Below are positions 52,497-61,538 of a DNA stretch of 64,000 nucleotides, in pieces (position 1 is the first letter of the stretch; the number at the start of each line of letters is the position of its first letter). The position numbers were made by a program, and so were the translations under genes. The notes under the pieces were generated by a model. The model was not told the DNA's origin. It made no database searches and saw only the letters and a list, made by a program, of their open reading frames with translations. The DNA is from Citrifermentans bemidjiense Bem (GTDB taxonomy: Bacteria > Desulfobacterota > Desulfuromonadia > Geobacterales > Geobacteraceae), in contig NC_011146.1 in NCBI RefSeq assembly GCF_000020725.1, positions 806,001 through 870,000 on the forward strand, in the 5' to 3' direction.

Positions 52497-53369
52497 ATGG
52501 AACAGTTGAAACTCGGCATCCCCAAGGGGAGCCTGGAAAGCGCCACCGTCGATCTCTTCAAAAAAGCCGGCTGGCAGATATCTATCTCTTCACGCAGCTA
52601 CTTCCCCACTATCGACGATGAGGAAATCAAGTGCTCGCTGATGCGTCCGCAGGAGATGGCGAAGTACGTCGAGCGCGGCACCATCGATGTCGGCATCGCC
52701 GGCCGCGACTGGGTGCGGGAGAACCAGTCGGACGTCCTTGAACTGTGCGAGATGGTGTACTCCAAGGTTTCCCGCCGCCCGGCTCGCTGGGTGCTGGTGG
52801 TAAACGGCGACTCCAAGGTGCAGGGCCCTGAGGACCTGCGCGGCGCGACCATATCGACGGAGCTCGTGGGTTTCACCAAGCGCTACTTCGCCGAGCGCAA
52901 CATCCCGGTCAACGTGGAATTTTCCTGGGGCGCCACCGAGGCGAAGGTGGTCGAGGGGCTCTGCGACGCGATCGTTGAGGTGACAGAGACCGGCTCCACC
53001 ATCAAGGCCAACGGTCTGCGCATAGTCACCGAACTGATGGAGTCCGTCCCGGTCATGGTGGTCAACAAAGCCTCCTGGGAAGATCCCTGGAAGAAGGCGA
53101 AGATCCAGCAGATCGCCACCCTGCTCCAGTCTGCGCTTAGGGCCGAGGGGATGGTTGGCCTGAAGATGAACGCGCCCGGGGCGAAGGTGCCGGCCATCAC
53201 CGCCATTCTCCCGAGCCTCAACAACCCGACCGTTTCCAACCTCTACAACTCGGACTGGGTCTCCATCGAGAGCATCATGCCCGAGCAGGAGGTGCGCCGC
53301 ATCGTACCCGAACTCCTCAAGCTCGGAGCGGAGGGGATCGTGGAGTACTCCCTCAACAAGATCATCTAG
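52497..53369 (+). CDS. hisG: ATP phosphoribosyltransferase, long form
   Basis: A 290-residue enzyme making phosphoribosyl-ATP, the first and feedback-controlled step of histidine synthesis. [36 protein letters not shown] and [25 protein letters not shown] (PRPP-binding) show the catalytic part; a C-terminal ACT-like segment of about 80 residues ([14 protein letters not shown]...) identifies the long HisG. ATG 52497 with GGAGAGG upstream is used; the frame from 52392 runs through the repeat. A terminator follows. Confidence 0.94.
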   Translation: MEQLKLGIPKGSLESATVDLFKKAGWQISISSRSYFPTIDDEEIKCSLMRPQEMAKYVERGTIDVGIAGRDWVRENQSDVLELCEMVYSKVSRRPARWVLVVNGDSKVQGPEDLRGATISTELVGFTKRYFAERNIPVNVEFSWGATEAKVVEGLCDAIVEVTETGSTIKANGLRIVTELMESVPVMVVNKASWEDPWKKAKIQQIATLLQSALRAEGMVGLKMNAPGAKVPAITAILPSLNNPTVSNLYNSDWVSIESIMPEQEVRRIVPELLKLGAEGIVEYSLNKII

Positions 53370-53413
53370 TCCGAATCTTAATCTTCTTCAGCTAATAGCT
53401 ATGGCCGTACACT

Positions 53414-53452
53414 GACCGGCCTCCCAGAACAGGGAGGCCGGTCTTGTTGTTT
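53414..53452 (+). terminator. Rho-independent terminator after hisG
   Basis: GACCGGCCTCCC (53414-53425) and GGGAGGCCGGTC (53432-53443) form a perfect 12-bp stem with a 6-nt loop, followed by TTGTTGTTT. Confidence 0.88.
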
Positions 53453-53517
53453 ATAGACACCTTTCTTATCCTGGACACTCGCATGGGATAATTTGACTAT
53501 CATTTTGCTAAAGTTCC

Positions 53518-53544
53518 TAAAGGTGAGGGCGGCAGAGCCGATGA
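53518..53544 (+). promoter_or_regulatory. Sigma-28 (FliA-type) promoter of the chemoreceptor gene
   Basis: TAAAGGTG (53518-53525), 11 nt and GCCGATGA (53537-53544). Compared with the consensus TAAAGTTT-N11-GCCGATAA this is 6/8 and 7/8 with ideal spacing. It lies in the 325-nt gap before the receptor and predicts a leader of about 145 nt. Confidence 0.68.
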
Positions 53545-53694
53545 AGAATACTGACACAACCGAAGTGGGGGCTACTTGCGACTATACTGCCAGGACATTT
53601 TTCCCCCTCAAGTAAACAACATGAATGACGATATGGACCGGACGGTAAGTAAGCTGTCGGGTGCCATCGAAGTGGGATCAAAAGGAGATCGTGA

Positions 53695-55308
53695 ATGAAG
53701 ATTGGAGTTCGCCTCGGAGCGTGTTTTGGGATCATCATAGTGATCATGTTTTCGGTCACGGCCTTTACCGGCAACAGGCTTTCCTACATCAACAGCAGGG
53801 TCAAGGTCATCGTAGAGGATAAGTATCCCAAGACCGTTCTTCTGAACCAGGTGAACGAGAACATCAACGTCATCGCCCGCACCTTGCGCAACGCCGTAAT
53901 CGTCGAAGATCCGGTCCTTGCGAAAAAGGAGCTGGAGCGCATTCCGGAGATCAGCAAGAGCACGGTGCAGTGCTTCGAAAAGCTGAAGAAGACGGCGACG
54001 AACCCTGCGGAACTTGCCGCCTTCAAGGAAATCGATGCGGTGAGGGGACCGTACAAGGCTACCCAGAAGGAGCTGGTCGCGCTGATAGAGGCAAACTCCA
54101 AAGCAGAGGCGGGGGCGCTGCTCTTGGGAAGGTACCGGGATGTACAGAGGGAGTACATAGCGGCGGTGAAGAAGATGATCGACGTGCAGTCGAACCATCT
54201 GGTCGATCTCGGGCGCAACGTCGAGGATGCCTATAAGCTCGCCAGGAACCTCAGCATACTGTTCTCCGCCATCGCCATGGTGCTCGGCGGGATCTTCGCC
54301 TACCTGGTCACCAGGAGCATCACGAAGCCGGTCGAGAACCTGGTGTCGGTCAATGCGAGGCTGGCCGAAGGCGACCTGACCGCCGTCCCCGAACTGCACG
54401 GATGCGATGAACTTGGCCTTCTTGCCGACTCCACCCGCAAGGTGGTGGCCAACATGCGCGAGGTTCTGGGGCAGGTGGCGCAAGCCTCGACCTCGGTCGC
54501 CTCTGCCTCCCAGAGGCTGCAGCAGACGGCTTCGGCCATCGCCACCGGCGCCGAGGACATGGTGGGGCAGATCAGTACAGTAGCGGTGGCGAGCGAAGAG
54601 ATGGCCGCCACCAGCAACGATATCGCCTGCAACTGCGGCATGGCGGCGGAAAGTTCCCAGGCTACCAGCAGCGCGGCCGTCAAGGGTAGCGGCGTCGTCG
54701 ACGAGACCATACAGGGGATGGGAAGGATCGCCGAGCAGGTAAAGGAGTCCTCGCGGACGGTGGAGAGCCTCGGGGTGCGCTCGGAGCAGATCGGCGAGAT
54801 CGTGGGTACCATCGAAGACATCGCCGACCAGACCAACCTCCTTGCCTTGAACGCCGCCATAGAGGCCGCCCGTGCGGGAGAGCAGGGTAGGGGGTTCGCG
54901 GTCGTGGCAGACGAGGTGCGCGCGCTGGCGGAGCGGACCACCAGGGCGACCAGGGAGATCTCGGGGATGATCCAGAACATCCAGGGCGAGACCAGGGCCG
55001 CCGTAAAGGCGATGGAAGAAGGCGTAGCCCAAGTGGTCAAGGGTGCGGCCAGCTCCGAACAGTCGGGGGAGGCCCTGCAGGAGATCCTGCAGCAGGTGAA
55101 CGAGCTCTCCATGCAGATCAACCAGGTGGCGACTGCGGCGGCGGAGCAGACGGCGACCACCAACGAGATCACGGCCAACGTGCAGCGGGTGAGCGGCGTG
55201 ATCCAGGACACGGCACGCGGCGCCGGCGATACTGCGGCAGCGGCGGCCCAACTCGCGGCCCACGCCGATCAGCTGCAGGGGCTGGTGCGCAGGTTCCGGC
55301 TGGCCTAG
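53695..55308 (+). CDS. Methyl-accepting chemotaxis protein
   Basis: A 537-residue membrane receptor. TM1 (about 7-27), a periplasmic four-helix-bundle sensor of about 160 residues ([20 protein letters not shown]...), TM2 ([21 protein letters not shown], about 188-208), HAMP and the cytoplasmic signalling helices. The hairpin tip [20 protein letters not shown] is the CheA/CheW contact. No C-terminal CheR/B-binding pentapeptide is seen; it ends RRFRLA. A sigma-28 promoter is upstream, consistent with co-regulation with flagella. The ATG has AGGAG 7 nt upstream. The ligand is unknown. Confidence 0.95.
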   Translation: MKIGVRLGACFGIIIVIMFSVTAFTGNRLSYINSRVKVIVEDKYPKTVLLNQVNENINVIARTLRNAVIVEDPVLAKKELERIPEISKSTVQCFEKLKKTATNPAELAAFKEIDAVRGPYKATQKELVALIEANSKAEAGALLLGRYRDVQREYIAAVKKMIDVQSNHLVDLGRNVEDAYKLARNLSILFSAIAMVLGGIFAYLVTRSITKPVENLVSVNARLAEGDLTAVPELHGCDELGLLADSTRKVVANMREVLGQVAQASTSVASASQRLQQTASAIATGAEDMVGQISTVAVASEEMAATSNDIACNCGMAAESSQATSSAAVKGSGVVDETIQGMGRIAEQVKESSRTVESLGVRSEQIGEIVGTIEDIADQTNLLALNAAIEAARAGEQGRGFAVVADEVRALAERTTRATREISGMIQNIQGETRAAVKAMEEGVAQVVKGAASSEQSGEALQEILQQVNELSMQINQVATAAAEQTATTNEITANVQRVSGVIQDTARGAGDTAAAAAQLAAHADQLQGLVRRFRLA

Positions 55309-55361
55309 CCATCATTTATGATTCAAGGGACCCATAGCAATCAGCGGGTCCTTTTCCAGGC

Positions 55362-55406
55362 GCAAAACGAGAGAGCCGCATCCATGACACGGCTCTCTCG
55401 TTTTGC
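55362..55406. terminator. Bidirectional hairpin terminator
   Basis: GCAAAACGAGAGAGCCG (55362-55378) pairs without mismatch with CGGCTCTCTCGTTTTGC (55390-55406). It separates the chemoreceptor from the converging small gene. Confidence 0.82.
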
Positions 55407-55435
55407 ATTAAAAGGCAACGATTCGCCTCAGGGGG

Positions 55436-55624
55436 TCACACCATCTCGCAGTCGTCCTCCGGCCAGCTGTCCAGGCTGCCGTCGGCCAACTCTACCTGCA
55501 CCGTGTCCCCTTCTATAGTGCAGCCGTAGGAGAGGCCGGCTTCGCCGGTCTTTTTATTCCTCACCTGTACCCTTTGTTCTCTTCTTTCGGTGGTATCGCA
55601 AATCTCAGAATGTGGTCCTTTCAT
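55436..55624 (-). CDS. Small conserved protein, copy A (62 aa)
   Basis: A 62-residue acidic protein starting MKGPHSEICDTTERREQRVQ and ending SWPEDDCEMV. The second copy at 57701 shares about 85% of its residues. The middle (LSYGCTIEGDTVQVEL.DGSLDSW) suggests a small all-beta barrel. Two conserved Cys (ICDTTE and DDCEM) and a third in YGCTIEG may be redox or metal related. A strong ribosome site (AAGGAGG) precedes the ATG, so I consider it expressed. No known family recognised. It stands alone on the minus strand, 3' to the chemoreceptor terminator. Confidence 0.72.
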   Translation of the reverse strand: MKGPHSEICDTTERREQRVQVRNKKTGEAGLSYGCTIEGDTVQVELADGSLDSWPEDDCEMV

Positions 55625-55779
55625 GACTGACCTCCTTCCTTTTGCTTAATGATAGCAGGGGCTGATACCATGCGCAACTAGACCGCAGTCGATCCACGGT
55701 GCTGTACCTCGGGGCGCTAGGGCATTTACACAAAATCCTTCACACGCCCCCGCCGGGTAGATGACTCGTGTGCATCAGC

Positions 55780-56199
55780 GGTATGTAACTCATACATCAT
55801 GGTATGTAGCCAGCACATCGCGGTATGTAGCCAGCACATCGCGGTATGTAACCAGCACATCGCGGTATGTAGCCAGCACATCGCGGTATGTAACCAGCAT
55901 ATCGCGATATGTAACCAGCACATCGCGATATGTAACCAGCACATCGCGATATGTAACCAGCACATCGCGGTATGTAGCCAGCACATCGCGGTATGTAGCC
56001 AGCACATCGCGGTATGTAACCAGCACATCGTGGTATGTAACCAGCACATCGTGGTATGTAACCAGCACATCGTGGTATGTAGCCAGCACATCGCGGTATG
56101 TAACCAGCACATCGCAGTATGTAACCAGCACATCGCGATATGTAGCCAGCACATCGCAGTATGTAACCAGCACATCGCGATATGAAACTCGTACTATAA
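55780..56199. repeat. 21-bp tandem repeat array, 18 clear units
   Basis: Unit of the form GRTATGTARCCAGCACATCGY. Eighteen units occupy 55801-56178 without spacers; a degenerate unit on each side (55780-55800 and 56179-56199) shares AACTC in place of CCAGC. Variation is confined to a few positions (G/A at 2, G/A at 9, C/T at 21). Junctions give near-palindromic ACATCGCGATATGT. The period of 21 bp is close to two helical turns and a multiple of three, which leaves several long frames open on both strands. Confidence 0.95.
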
Positions 56200-56379
56200 G
56201 TTCCGCAGGATCCGGTTGCACTGACTGGTCACGTTGCGCCTCCCTCTTTTGCCTGAACGAAGCGTTCGGGTGCATTGGTTTGCGATAGTTTTTCGCCCCC
56301 AGTTTAAGTTACACAATAATCAACCAATGCAAGTCAGCGCGAGGCACAAAATTATGCCGGATCTATCTGGTAACCACGC

Positions 56380-56407
56380 TAATGTCCGGGCCGTTGCCTG
56401 CCGATAA
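56380..56407 (+). promoter_or_regulatory. Possible sigma-28 promoter of the receiver-PP2C gene
   Basis: TAATGTCC (56380-56387), a 12-nt spacer and GCCGATAA (56400-56407). The -10 is a perfect match, the -35 is 5/8 and the spacer one nt longer than ideal. It lies 53 nt before the ATG. Confidence 0.45.
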
Positions 56408-56460
56408 GTCCAAGTAACCTCCTTTCACTCATTCCGCATCGTCATTTCCAGGTGGTTTCT

Positions 56461-57651
56461 ATGCGTACGACAATCCTCGTAGTAGATGACAGCAAGTCTA
56501 TGCGCAGGATTATTGTGGACTCCCTTAAGGACGAGGGCTATGAATGCCGGTCCGCGGAGGATGTGGACACCGCCCTGATCGCTTTGGACGGGTGCGAGTT
56601 CAGTCTTGTGCTCTGCGACATCGAGATGCCTGGGCGCAACGGCATCTTCCTGCTCAACGAGATCCGCACCACACGCCCAGACACCTACGTCGTCATGCTG
56701 ACCGGGGTCACCGACCCGGAGACGGTGATGCATTGCATCCACTTAGGCGCAAACGATTACCTGATGAAGCCGTTTACCTTGGAGCGCCTGCTGCTCACGG
56801 TGAGGAATGCTCTCCAACAGCGAAAGCTCTACCTTGAGCACAGGTCATATCAGGAAACCCTGGAGCAGAAGGTTCTGGAGCAAACCGAGCAGATACGCGC
56901 AAGCCTGTTGGAAAAAGCGCTCATCACCAAGGAGATGGAGATCGCCGGGGCCATACACGCGGCACTGGTCCCGCGGTTCATACCTTCTACCCCGCGCCTC
57001 TCCTTTGCCGCCCACTATCTCTCAGCCGGCCCTCTGGGAGGAGACTATTTCGACATATTCCACCGTGGCGACGGCTTGGTGGACGTTGTCATCGCCGATG
57101 TCGCAGGCCATAACATAGGGTCGGCGCTTATAGTGGCGCAGTTGCGCGGCGCCTTGCGGGTGCAGGCGTCGGCAGCGCGCCTTGGCTGCGCGGAGATGCT
57201 GAAGCTGATCAACGAATCCTTTTACGAAGATCTGACCGGCGCCGAAATCTTCGTGAGCATGCTGTACCTCCGCCTGGACGAGGTGAGCATGCAGCTGCAA
57301 TACGCCTGCGCCGGCCACAACCCCGGCATCATGCTCCGTGCCGACGGCTCCGTGCTGGAACTCGACGCCGAGGGGATGATCATCGGCGTGGCGCGCGAGG
57401 TTGATTTCGAGGAGAAAGCGCTTCCCCTGGAGGCGGGTAGCCGCCTGATGCTTTATACCGACGGGATAGTGGAGGCGGAAAACGGCGCAGGTGAGCTGTT
57501 CGGGCTTGCCAAGTTTGTCGCATCGCTTAGCGAGGCGCGGGAGGGGGAGCCGGGCGTGCTGGTCGAGGCTGCGCTCTCTTCGATGAAGCGCTTCACCTCG
57601 GCCGCGCCGCTAAAGGACGACCTGACGGTCGTGGTGGTGGGAGTCTCATAA
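56461..57651 (+). CDS. Receiver-PP2C (SpoIIE/RsbU-type) phosphatase response regulator
   Basis: A 396-residue protein. The receiver domain (1-120) has LVVDDSKSM, the phospho-Asp in LVLCDIEMPG, the switch Thr in VVMLTGVTD and the Lys in YLMKPF. A coiled-coil linker (EQKVLEQTEQIRASL) leads to a PP2C-type phosphatase domain. It is marked by PLGGDYFDIF, VVIADVAGHNIGSAL, LMLYTDGIVEAENG and KDDLTVVVVG (metal-site Asp residues present). Such proteins often dephosphorylate anti-anti-sigma factors in partner switching. No anti-sigma or antagonist gene is adjacent. I use ATG 56461 (AGGTGG 6 nt upstream) rather than GTG 56452. Confidence 0.92.
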   Translation: MRTTILVVDDSKSMRRIIVDSLKDEGYECRSAEDVDTALIALDGCEFSLVLCDIEMPGRNGIFLLNEIRTTRPDTYVVMLTGVTDPETVMHCIHLGANDYLMKPFTLERLLLTVRNALQQRKLYLEHRSYQETLEQKVLEQTEQIRASLLEKALITKEMEIAGAIHAALVPRFIPSTPRLSFAAHYLSAGPLGGDYFDIFHRGDGLVDVVIADVAGHNIGSALIVAQLRGALRVQASAARLGCAEMLKLINESFYEDLTGAEIFVSMLYLRLDEVSMQLQYACAGHNPGIMLRADGSVLELDAEGMIIGVAREVDFEEKALPLEAGSRLMLYTDGIVEAENGAGELFGLAKFVASLSEAREGEPGVLVEAALSSMKRFTSAAPLKDDLTVVVVGVS

Positions 57652-57654
57652 AGG

Positions 57655-57690
57655 AAAGGCCGCCCTGAATGCAGGACGGCCTTTCTTCTT
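57655..57690 (+). terminator. Hairpin terminator after the PP2C gene
   Basis: AAAGGCCGCCCTG (57655-57667) pairs with CAGGACGGCCTTT (57672-57684), one mismatch, then CTTCTTTGTCTT. Separates the phosphatase gene from the converging small protein. Confidence 0.78.
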
Positions 57691-57700
57691 TGTCTTGCTC

Positions 57701-57892
57701 TCAGGAAATCATCTCGCAATCATCCTCGGGCCAGCTGTCGAGGCTGCCATCGGAGAGCTCGACCTGGACTGTATCCCCCTCGATGGTGCAGCCGTAGCTC
57801 AAGCCTATCTCGCCGGTCCTGGTGTTCTTCACCCGCACCCGCTGCTCTTTCCTCTCGGTCGTGTCGCATATCTCTGAATGTACCTTTTTCAT
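57701..57892 (-). CDS. Small conserved protein, copy B (63 aa)
   Basis: A 63-residue protein starting MKKVHSEICDTTERKEQRVR and ending SWPEDDCEMIS. It is a paralogue of the 55436 gene; differences are concentrated in the K/R-rich segment (VRVKNTRTGEIG against VQVRNKKTGEAG). GAGGAGG lies 5 nt before the ATG. It is just upstream of pckA on the same strand, 52 nt from that gene's stop, and converges with the PP2C gene. The function is unknown; conservation of a duplicated copy within 2.3 kb suggests a maintained role. Confidence 0.72.
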   Translation of the reverse strand: MKKVHSEICDTTERKEQRVRVKNTRTGEIGLSYGCTIEGDTVQVELSDGSLDSWPEDDCEMIS

Positions 57893-57943
57893 GGCAGCCT
57901 CCTCGGCTTCGAATTGGTGACAGCGGCGCCATCCGCTTTACAG

Positions 57944-59557
57944 CTAAAGGACGGAGGCGATCTCCGGCGACGTGGTGCTCTTGAACTGCTCGAAGTTGTG
58001 ACGGAACATCTCTACCAGTTTCTGGGCGGTGGCGTCGTAGGCCCCCTTGTCGCTCCAGACGTTCCTCGGATTGAGGATGTCGGCGGGAAGGCCGGGACAG
58101 GCGGTGGGGATGTCGAGGCCGAAGACCGGGTCCTTGACGAAGCTGCCGGCGCCGAGGGTACCGTCCAGGGCGGCGTTTACTAGGGCTCGGGAGTAGGCGA
58201 TCTTCATCCTTTCCCCGACGCCGGGGCCGCCGCCGCTCCAGCCGGTGTTGACAAGCCAGCAGGAAACCTGGTGAGAGGCGATCTTCTTTCCCAGGAGGTC
58301 GGCGTAAAGAGAGGGCCTGAGCGCCATGAACGGCGCTCCGAAGCAGGCGGAGAAGGTTGCCTGCGGCTCGGTAACGCCGGCTTCGGTCCCCGCCACCTTC
58401 GCCGTATACCCGGAGAGGAAATGGTACATCGCCTGCGCCGGGGTGAGCCTGGCGATCGGGGGGAGCACGCCGAAGGCGTCGCAGGTGAGCATGATGACGT
58501 GGTTCGGGTGCCCGCCGGCACCTGCGCCGACGATGTTGGGGATGTGGGTGATGGGGTAGGAGGCCCGGGTGTTCTCGGTGAAGGAGGCGTCGTCGAGATC
58601 GATGCGGCGCGAGATGGTGTCGATGGCGACGTTCTCCAGGATGGTGCCGAACTTCCTGGTGCACTGGTAGATCTCCGGTTCGCTCTGCGGGGAGAGGTTG
58701 ATCACCTTGGCGTAGCACCCTCCCTCGAAGTTGAAGACGCCTGCGTCGTCCCAGCCGTGCTCGTCGTCGCCGATGAGAAGCCGGTTGGAGGCGGCGGAGA
58801 GGGTGGTCTTGCCGGTGCCGGAGAGCCCGAAGAAGATGGCGACCTCCCCTTTCTCCCCGGCGTTGGCCGAGCAGTGCATCGACATCACCCCTTTTTGCGG
58901 CAAGAGGTAGTTGAGCACGGTGAATATTGACTTCTTGATCTCGCCGGCGTAGCTGGTGCCGCCTATGATCACGAGCTTCCGGGCGAAGTTGATGATGATG
59001 AAGGCCTCGGAGTTGGTCCCGTCGGCTTTGGGCTGCGCGTGGAAGGCGGGGAGGTCTATTACGGTGAACTCGGTGTTGTGGGTGAGGAGTTCCTCCGGGG
59101 TCGCGCGCAGGAACATGTTGCGCGCGAATAGCGCGTGCCAGGCGCGCTCGGAGATGATGCGCACCGGGATCCGGTGCTCCGGGCTCGCCCCGGCGAAGCA
59201 GTCCTGCACGAAGAGGTCGCGCCCCTGCATGTAGTTCGTCATCTTCTTGTAGAGGTGGTCGAAACTCTCCGGCGGGAAGGGGCGGTTCACCTTGCCCCAG
59301 TTGATATGGCTGCTGCTTTCCGGTTCGTCGACGATGAACTTGTCGTTGGCGGCGCGCCCGGTATAGTGGCCGGTCTTTACGGTCAAAGCACCCAGGTGGG
59401 AGATGAGCCCCTCGCCTCTTCTTACCACCTGCTCGTAAAGCACCGAGGTGGGGGAGGTCCAGTAGATGAGGTTCGGGTTAGTGATACCGTGCTGCTCCAG
59501 ACCGCTTCCCCGTGTGATGTCATTGAATCTCACGGCGCCCCCCTTTTTGATTCTCAT
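57944..59557 (-). CDS. pckA: Phosphoenolpyruvate carboxykinase (ATP)
   Basis: A 537-residue enzyme interconverting oxaloacetate plus ATP and phosphoenolpyruvate plus carbon dioxide. FFGLSGTGKTTLSA is the P-loop, LLIGDDEHGWDDAGVFNFEGGCYAK has the metal-binding Asp pair, and RIPVRIISERAWHALFARNMF lies in the substrate domain. Length and motifs are those of the ATP-dependent family. The start could be ATG 59557 or GTG 59533, which has GGGGGG just upstream; the first residues differ accordingly. The GTP-dependent enzyme is 124 nt upstream on the same strand. Confidence 0.94.
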   Translation of the reverse strand: MRIKKGGAVRFNDITRGSGLEQHGITNPNLIYWTSPTSVLYEQVVRRGEGLISHLGALTVKTGHYTGRAANDKFIVDEPESSSHINWGKVNRPFPPESFDHLYKKMTNYMQGRDLFVQDCFAGASPEHRIPVRIISERAWHALFARNMFLRATPEELLTHNTEFTVIDLPAFHAQPKADGTNSEAFIIINFARKLVIIGGTSYAGEIKKSIFTVLNYLLPQKGVMSMHCSANAGEKGEVAIFFGLSGTGKTTLSAASNRLLIGDDEHGWDDAGVFNFEGGCYAKVINLSPQSEPEIYQCTRKFGTILENVAIDTISRRIDLDDASFTENTRASYPITHIPNIVGAGAGGHPNHVIMLTCDAFGVLPPIARLTPAQAMYHFLSGYTAKVAGTEAGVTEPQATFSACFGAPFMALRPSLYADLLGKKIASHQVSCWLVNTGWSGGGPGVGERMKIAYSRALVNAALDGTLGAGSFVKDPVFGLDIPTACPGLPADILNPRNVWSDKGAYDATAQKLVEMFRHNFEQFKSTTSPEIASVL

Positions 59558-59623
59558 TGGATTTGTAACAAGCTAATAAGATAGCAGGGGCGGGTATCTT
59601 TGCAACTGGCGCGGCAAAGCAAA

Positions 59624-59652
59624 GGGGCCCCGGTCGTTAAGACCGGGGCCCC
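59624..59652 (-). terminator. Hairpin terminator between the two PEP carboxykinase genes
   Basis: GGGGCCCCGGTC (59624-59635) pairs perfectly with GACCGGGGCCCC (59641-59652) around GTTAA. On the reverse strand it is followed by TTTGCTTTG. It should end transcripts of the GTP-type gene. Confidence 0.72.
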
Positions 59653-59681
59653 TGCTTGTTTCATTGGATTTTCAACTTTCT

Positions 59682-61538
59682 CTAGTCGTTGAACCCTTCG
59701 GCGGAGAGCGGGTTGAACTGCTCCCAATGCTCCGGGGAACGCCAAAGGCCGGAGAGGATCATCTCACGGATGTGGAGGAACTCTTTGGGGAGGCGGTCGT
59801 ACATCTTCACGAACAGCTCCTCGTGGGAGAGGATCTCCTCCTTCCAGACGTCGCGGTCGATGGACATGAGCTCGTGGTACTGCTCGCGGCTGACGGAGTT
59901 GAGGCCGGTCCAGTCGATGTCCTCGTAGCGCGGCATCCACCCCAGCGGGCTTTCCACGGAAGCTCCGCGGCCGTTGGCGCGGTCGGCGATCCACTTGAGG
60001 ATGCGCATGTTGTCGCCGAAGCCCGGCCAGAGGAACTTGCCGTTGGCGTCCTTCCTGAACCAGTTGACCGAGAAGATGCGCGGCGGGTTCGGGGTGGTGC
60101 GCCCGACCTGCAGCCAGTGGTTGAAGTAGTCGGCCACGTGGTACCCGGTGAAGGGGAGCATAGCGAACGGGTCGCGGCGGACGTTGCCGATGGCGCCGAC
60201 CGCAGCCGCGGTGGTCTCGCTACCCATGGTGGCCGCGAGGTAGACGCCGTAGCTCCAGTTGAAGGACTGGTACACCAGCGGGATCACGTTGTTGCGGCGG
60301 CCGCCGAACACGAAGGCCTTCATCGGCACCCCTTTGGGATCTTCCCAGGCCGGGTCGATGGAGGGGCACTGGTTGGCCGGGGAGGTGAAGCGGGAGTTCG
60401 GGTGCGCCGCGTTCCTGCCGCATCCTGCGGTCCACTCGTTACCCTGCCAGTCGGTCAGCTTCGCCGGGAGCTCGTCGGTCATCCCCTCCCACCAGACGTC
60501 GCCGTCCGGGGTGAGCGCCACGTTGGTGAAGATGGTGTTCTTGGCGCAGGAGTGCATGGCGTTCGGGTTCGACTTGAACGAGGTGCCGGGGGCCACGCCG
60601 AAGAAGCCGGCTTCCGGGTTGATGGCGTAGAGCTGGCCGTCGGCGCCGGGCTTGATCCAGGCGATGTCGTCGCCCACGGTGGAAACCTTCCAGCCGCTGT
60701 TCTTGAAGTGGTCGGGCGGGACCAGCATGGAGAGGTTGGTCTTGCCGCAGGCGCTCGGGAAGGCGGCGCCCAGGTAGGTCTTCTCCCCTTCCGGGTTCTC
60801 GAGGCCCAGGATCAGCATGTGCTCGGCAAGCCACCCTTCGTCCTTGGCGATCTTGGAGGCGATCCTCAGGGCCAGGCACTTCTTGCCCAGAAGGGCGTTC
60901 CCGCCGTAGCCGGAGCCGAAGGACCAGATGGAGCGCTCTTCGGGGAAGTGGACGATGTACTTCTCCTTGTTGCAGGGCCAGGTGACGTCCTTTTGTCCCG
61001 CGGCGAGCGGTGCGCCGACCGAGTGCAGGCAGGGGACGAACTCGCCGTTCTCGCCCAGGATGTCGACCACCTTCTTACCCATGCGGGTCATGATCTTCAT
61101 GTTGACGGCGACGTAGGCTGAGTCGGAGATCTCGACGCCGATCTTGGCGATGTTGGAGCCCAGGGGACCCATGCTGAAGGGGATGACGTACATGGTGCGC
61201 CCCTTCATGCAGCCGGTGAAGAGCCCGGTGAGGGTCTTCTTCATCTCTTTGGGGGGCATCCAGTTATTGGTCGGACCTGCATCCTGCTTGGCGAGGCTGC
61301 AGATGAAGGTGCGGTCCTCGACGCGGGCGACGTCGCCCGGATCGGAGCAGGCAAGGTAGCTGTTCGGGCGCTTCTCGGGGTTCAGCTTACGGAAGGTGCC
61401 GCCTTTGACCAGCAGATCGCACAGGCTGTTGTACTCCTCCTCGCTCCCGTCGCACCAGTGGATGCTGTCGGGCTGGCACATCTCTGCTACTTCCTTGACC
61501 CAGGCGAGCAGCTGCTTGTTCTTTACCTCATAACTCAT
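59682..61538 (-). CDS. pckG: Phosphoenolpyruvate carboxykinase (GTP)
   Basis: A 618-residue enzyme with the same reaction as PckA but using [16 protein letters not shown] holds the hyper-reactive Cys of the P-loop, [14 protein letters not shown] precedes it, and [13 protein letters not shown] and [19 protein letters not shown] are further GTP-type markers. I use ATG 61536-61538 ([11 protein letters not shown]) with GGAGGG upstream instead of the frame from 61625, whose extra 29 residues look non-conserved. The two PEPCK types have unrelated sequences, so the pair is not a duplication. Direction in the cell is probably set by nucleotide and carbon state. Confidence 0.94.
   Translation of the reverse strand: MSYEVKNKQLLAWVKEVAEMCQPDSIHWCDGSEEEYNSLCDLLVKGGTFRKLNPEKRPNSYLACSDPGDVARVEDRTFICSLAKQDAGPTNNWMPPKEMKKTLTGLFTGCMKGRTMYVIPFSMGPLGSNIAKIGVEISDSAYVAVNMKIMTRMGKKVVDILGENGEFVPCLHSVGAPLAAGQKDVTWPCNKEKYIVHFPEERSIWSFGSGYGGNALLGKKCLALRIASKIAKDEGWLAEHMLILGLENPEGEKTYLGAAFPSACGKTNLSMLVPPDHFKNSGWKVSTVGDDIAWIKPGADGQLYAINPEAGFFGVAPGTSFKSNPNAMHSCAKNTIFTNVALTPDGDVWWEGMTDELPAKLTDWQGNEWTAGCGRNAAHPNSRFTSPANQCPSIDPAWEDPKGVPMKAFVFGGRRNNVIPLVYQSFNWSYGVYLAATMGSETTAAAVGAIGNVRRDPFAMLPFTGYHVADYFNHWLQVGRTTPNPPRIFSVNWFRKDANGKFLWPGFGDNMRILKWIADRANGRGASVESPLGWMPRYEDIDWTGLNSVSREQYHELMSIDRDVWKEEILSHEELFVKMYDRLPKEFLHIREMILSGLWRSPEHWEQFNPLSAEGFND

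Larger units (their letters stand above)
55625..56460. other. 836-nt divergent intergenic region holding a tandem array
   Basis: The interval separates small-protein copy A (minus) from the receiver-PP2C gene (plus). It holds the 21-bp array (55780-56199), then A/T-richer sequence with a possible sigma-28 promoter at 56380-56407. Reading frames through the array are repeat artefacts. I see no other feature. Confidence 0.6.

Noticed and set aside
53461-53640. Cyclic di-GMP (GEMM) riboswitch before the chemoreceptor
   Set aside because: GGCGGCAGAGCCGATGA looked promising but the GEMM core is missing; the sequence fits a sigma-28 promoter better.
55801-56178. CRISPR array
   Set aside because: Units are contiguous 21-mers with no spacers and no cas genes nearby.
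55726-56288. Open frames translating the 21-bp array (MCWLHTA..., YVTSTSR...)
   Set aside because: They exist because 21 is a multiple of three and the unit lacks stops in several frames; no start signals, and no protein features beyond the repeat.
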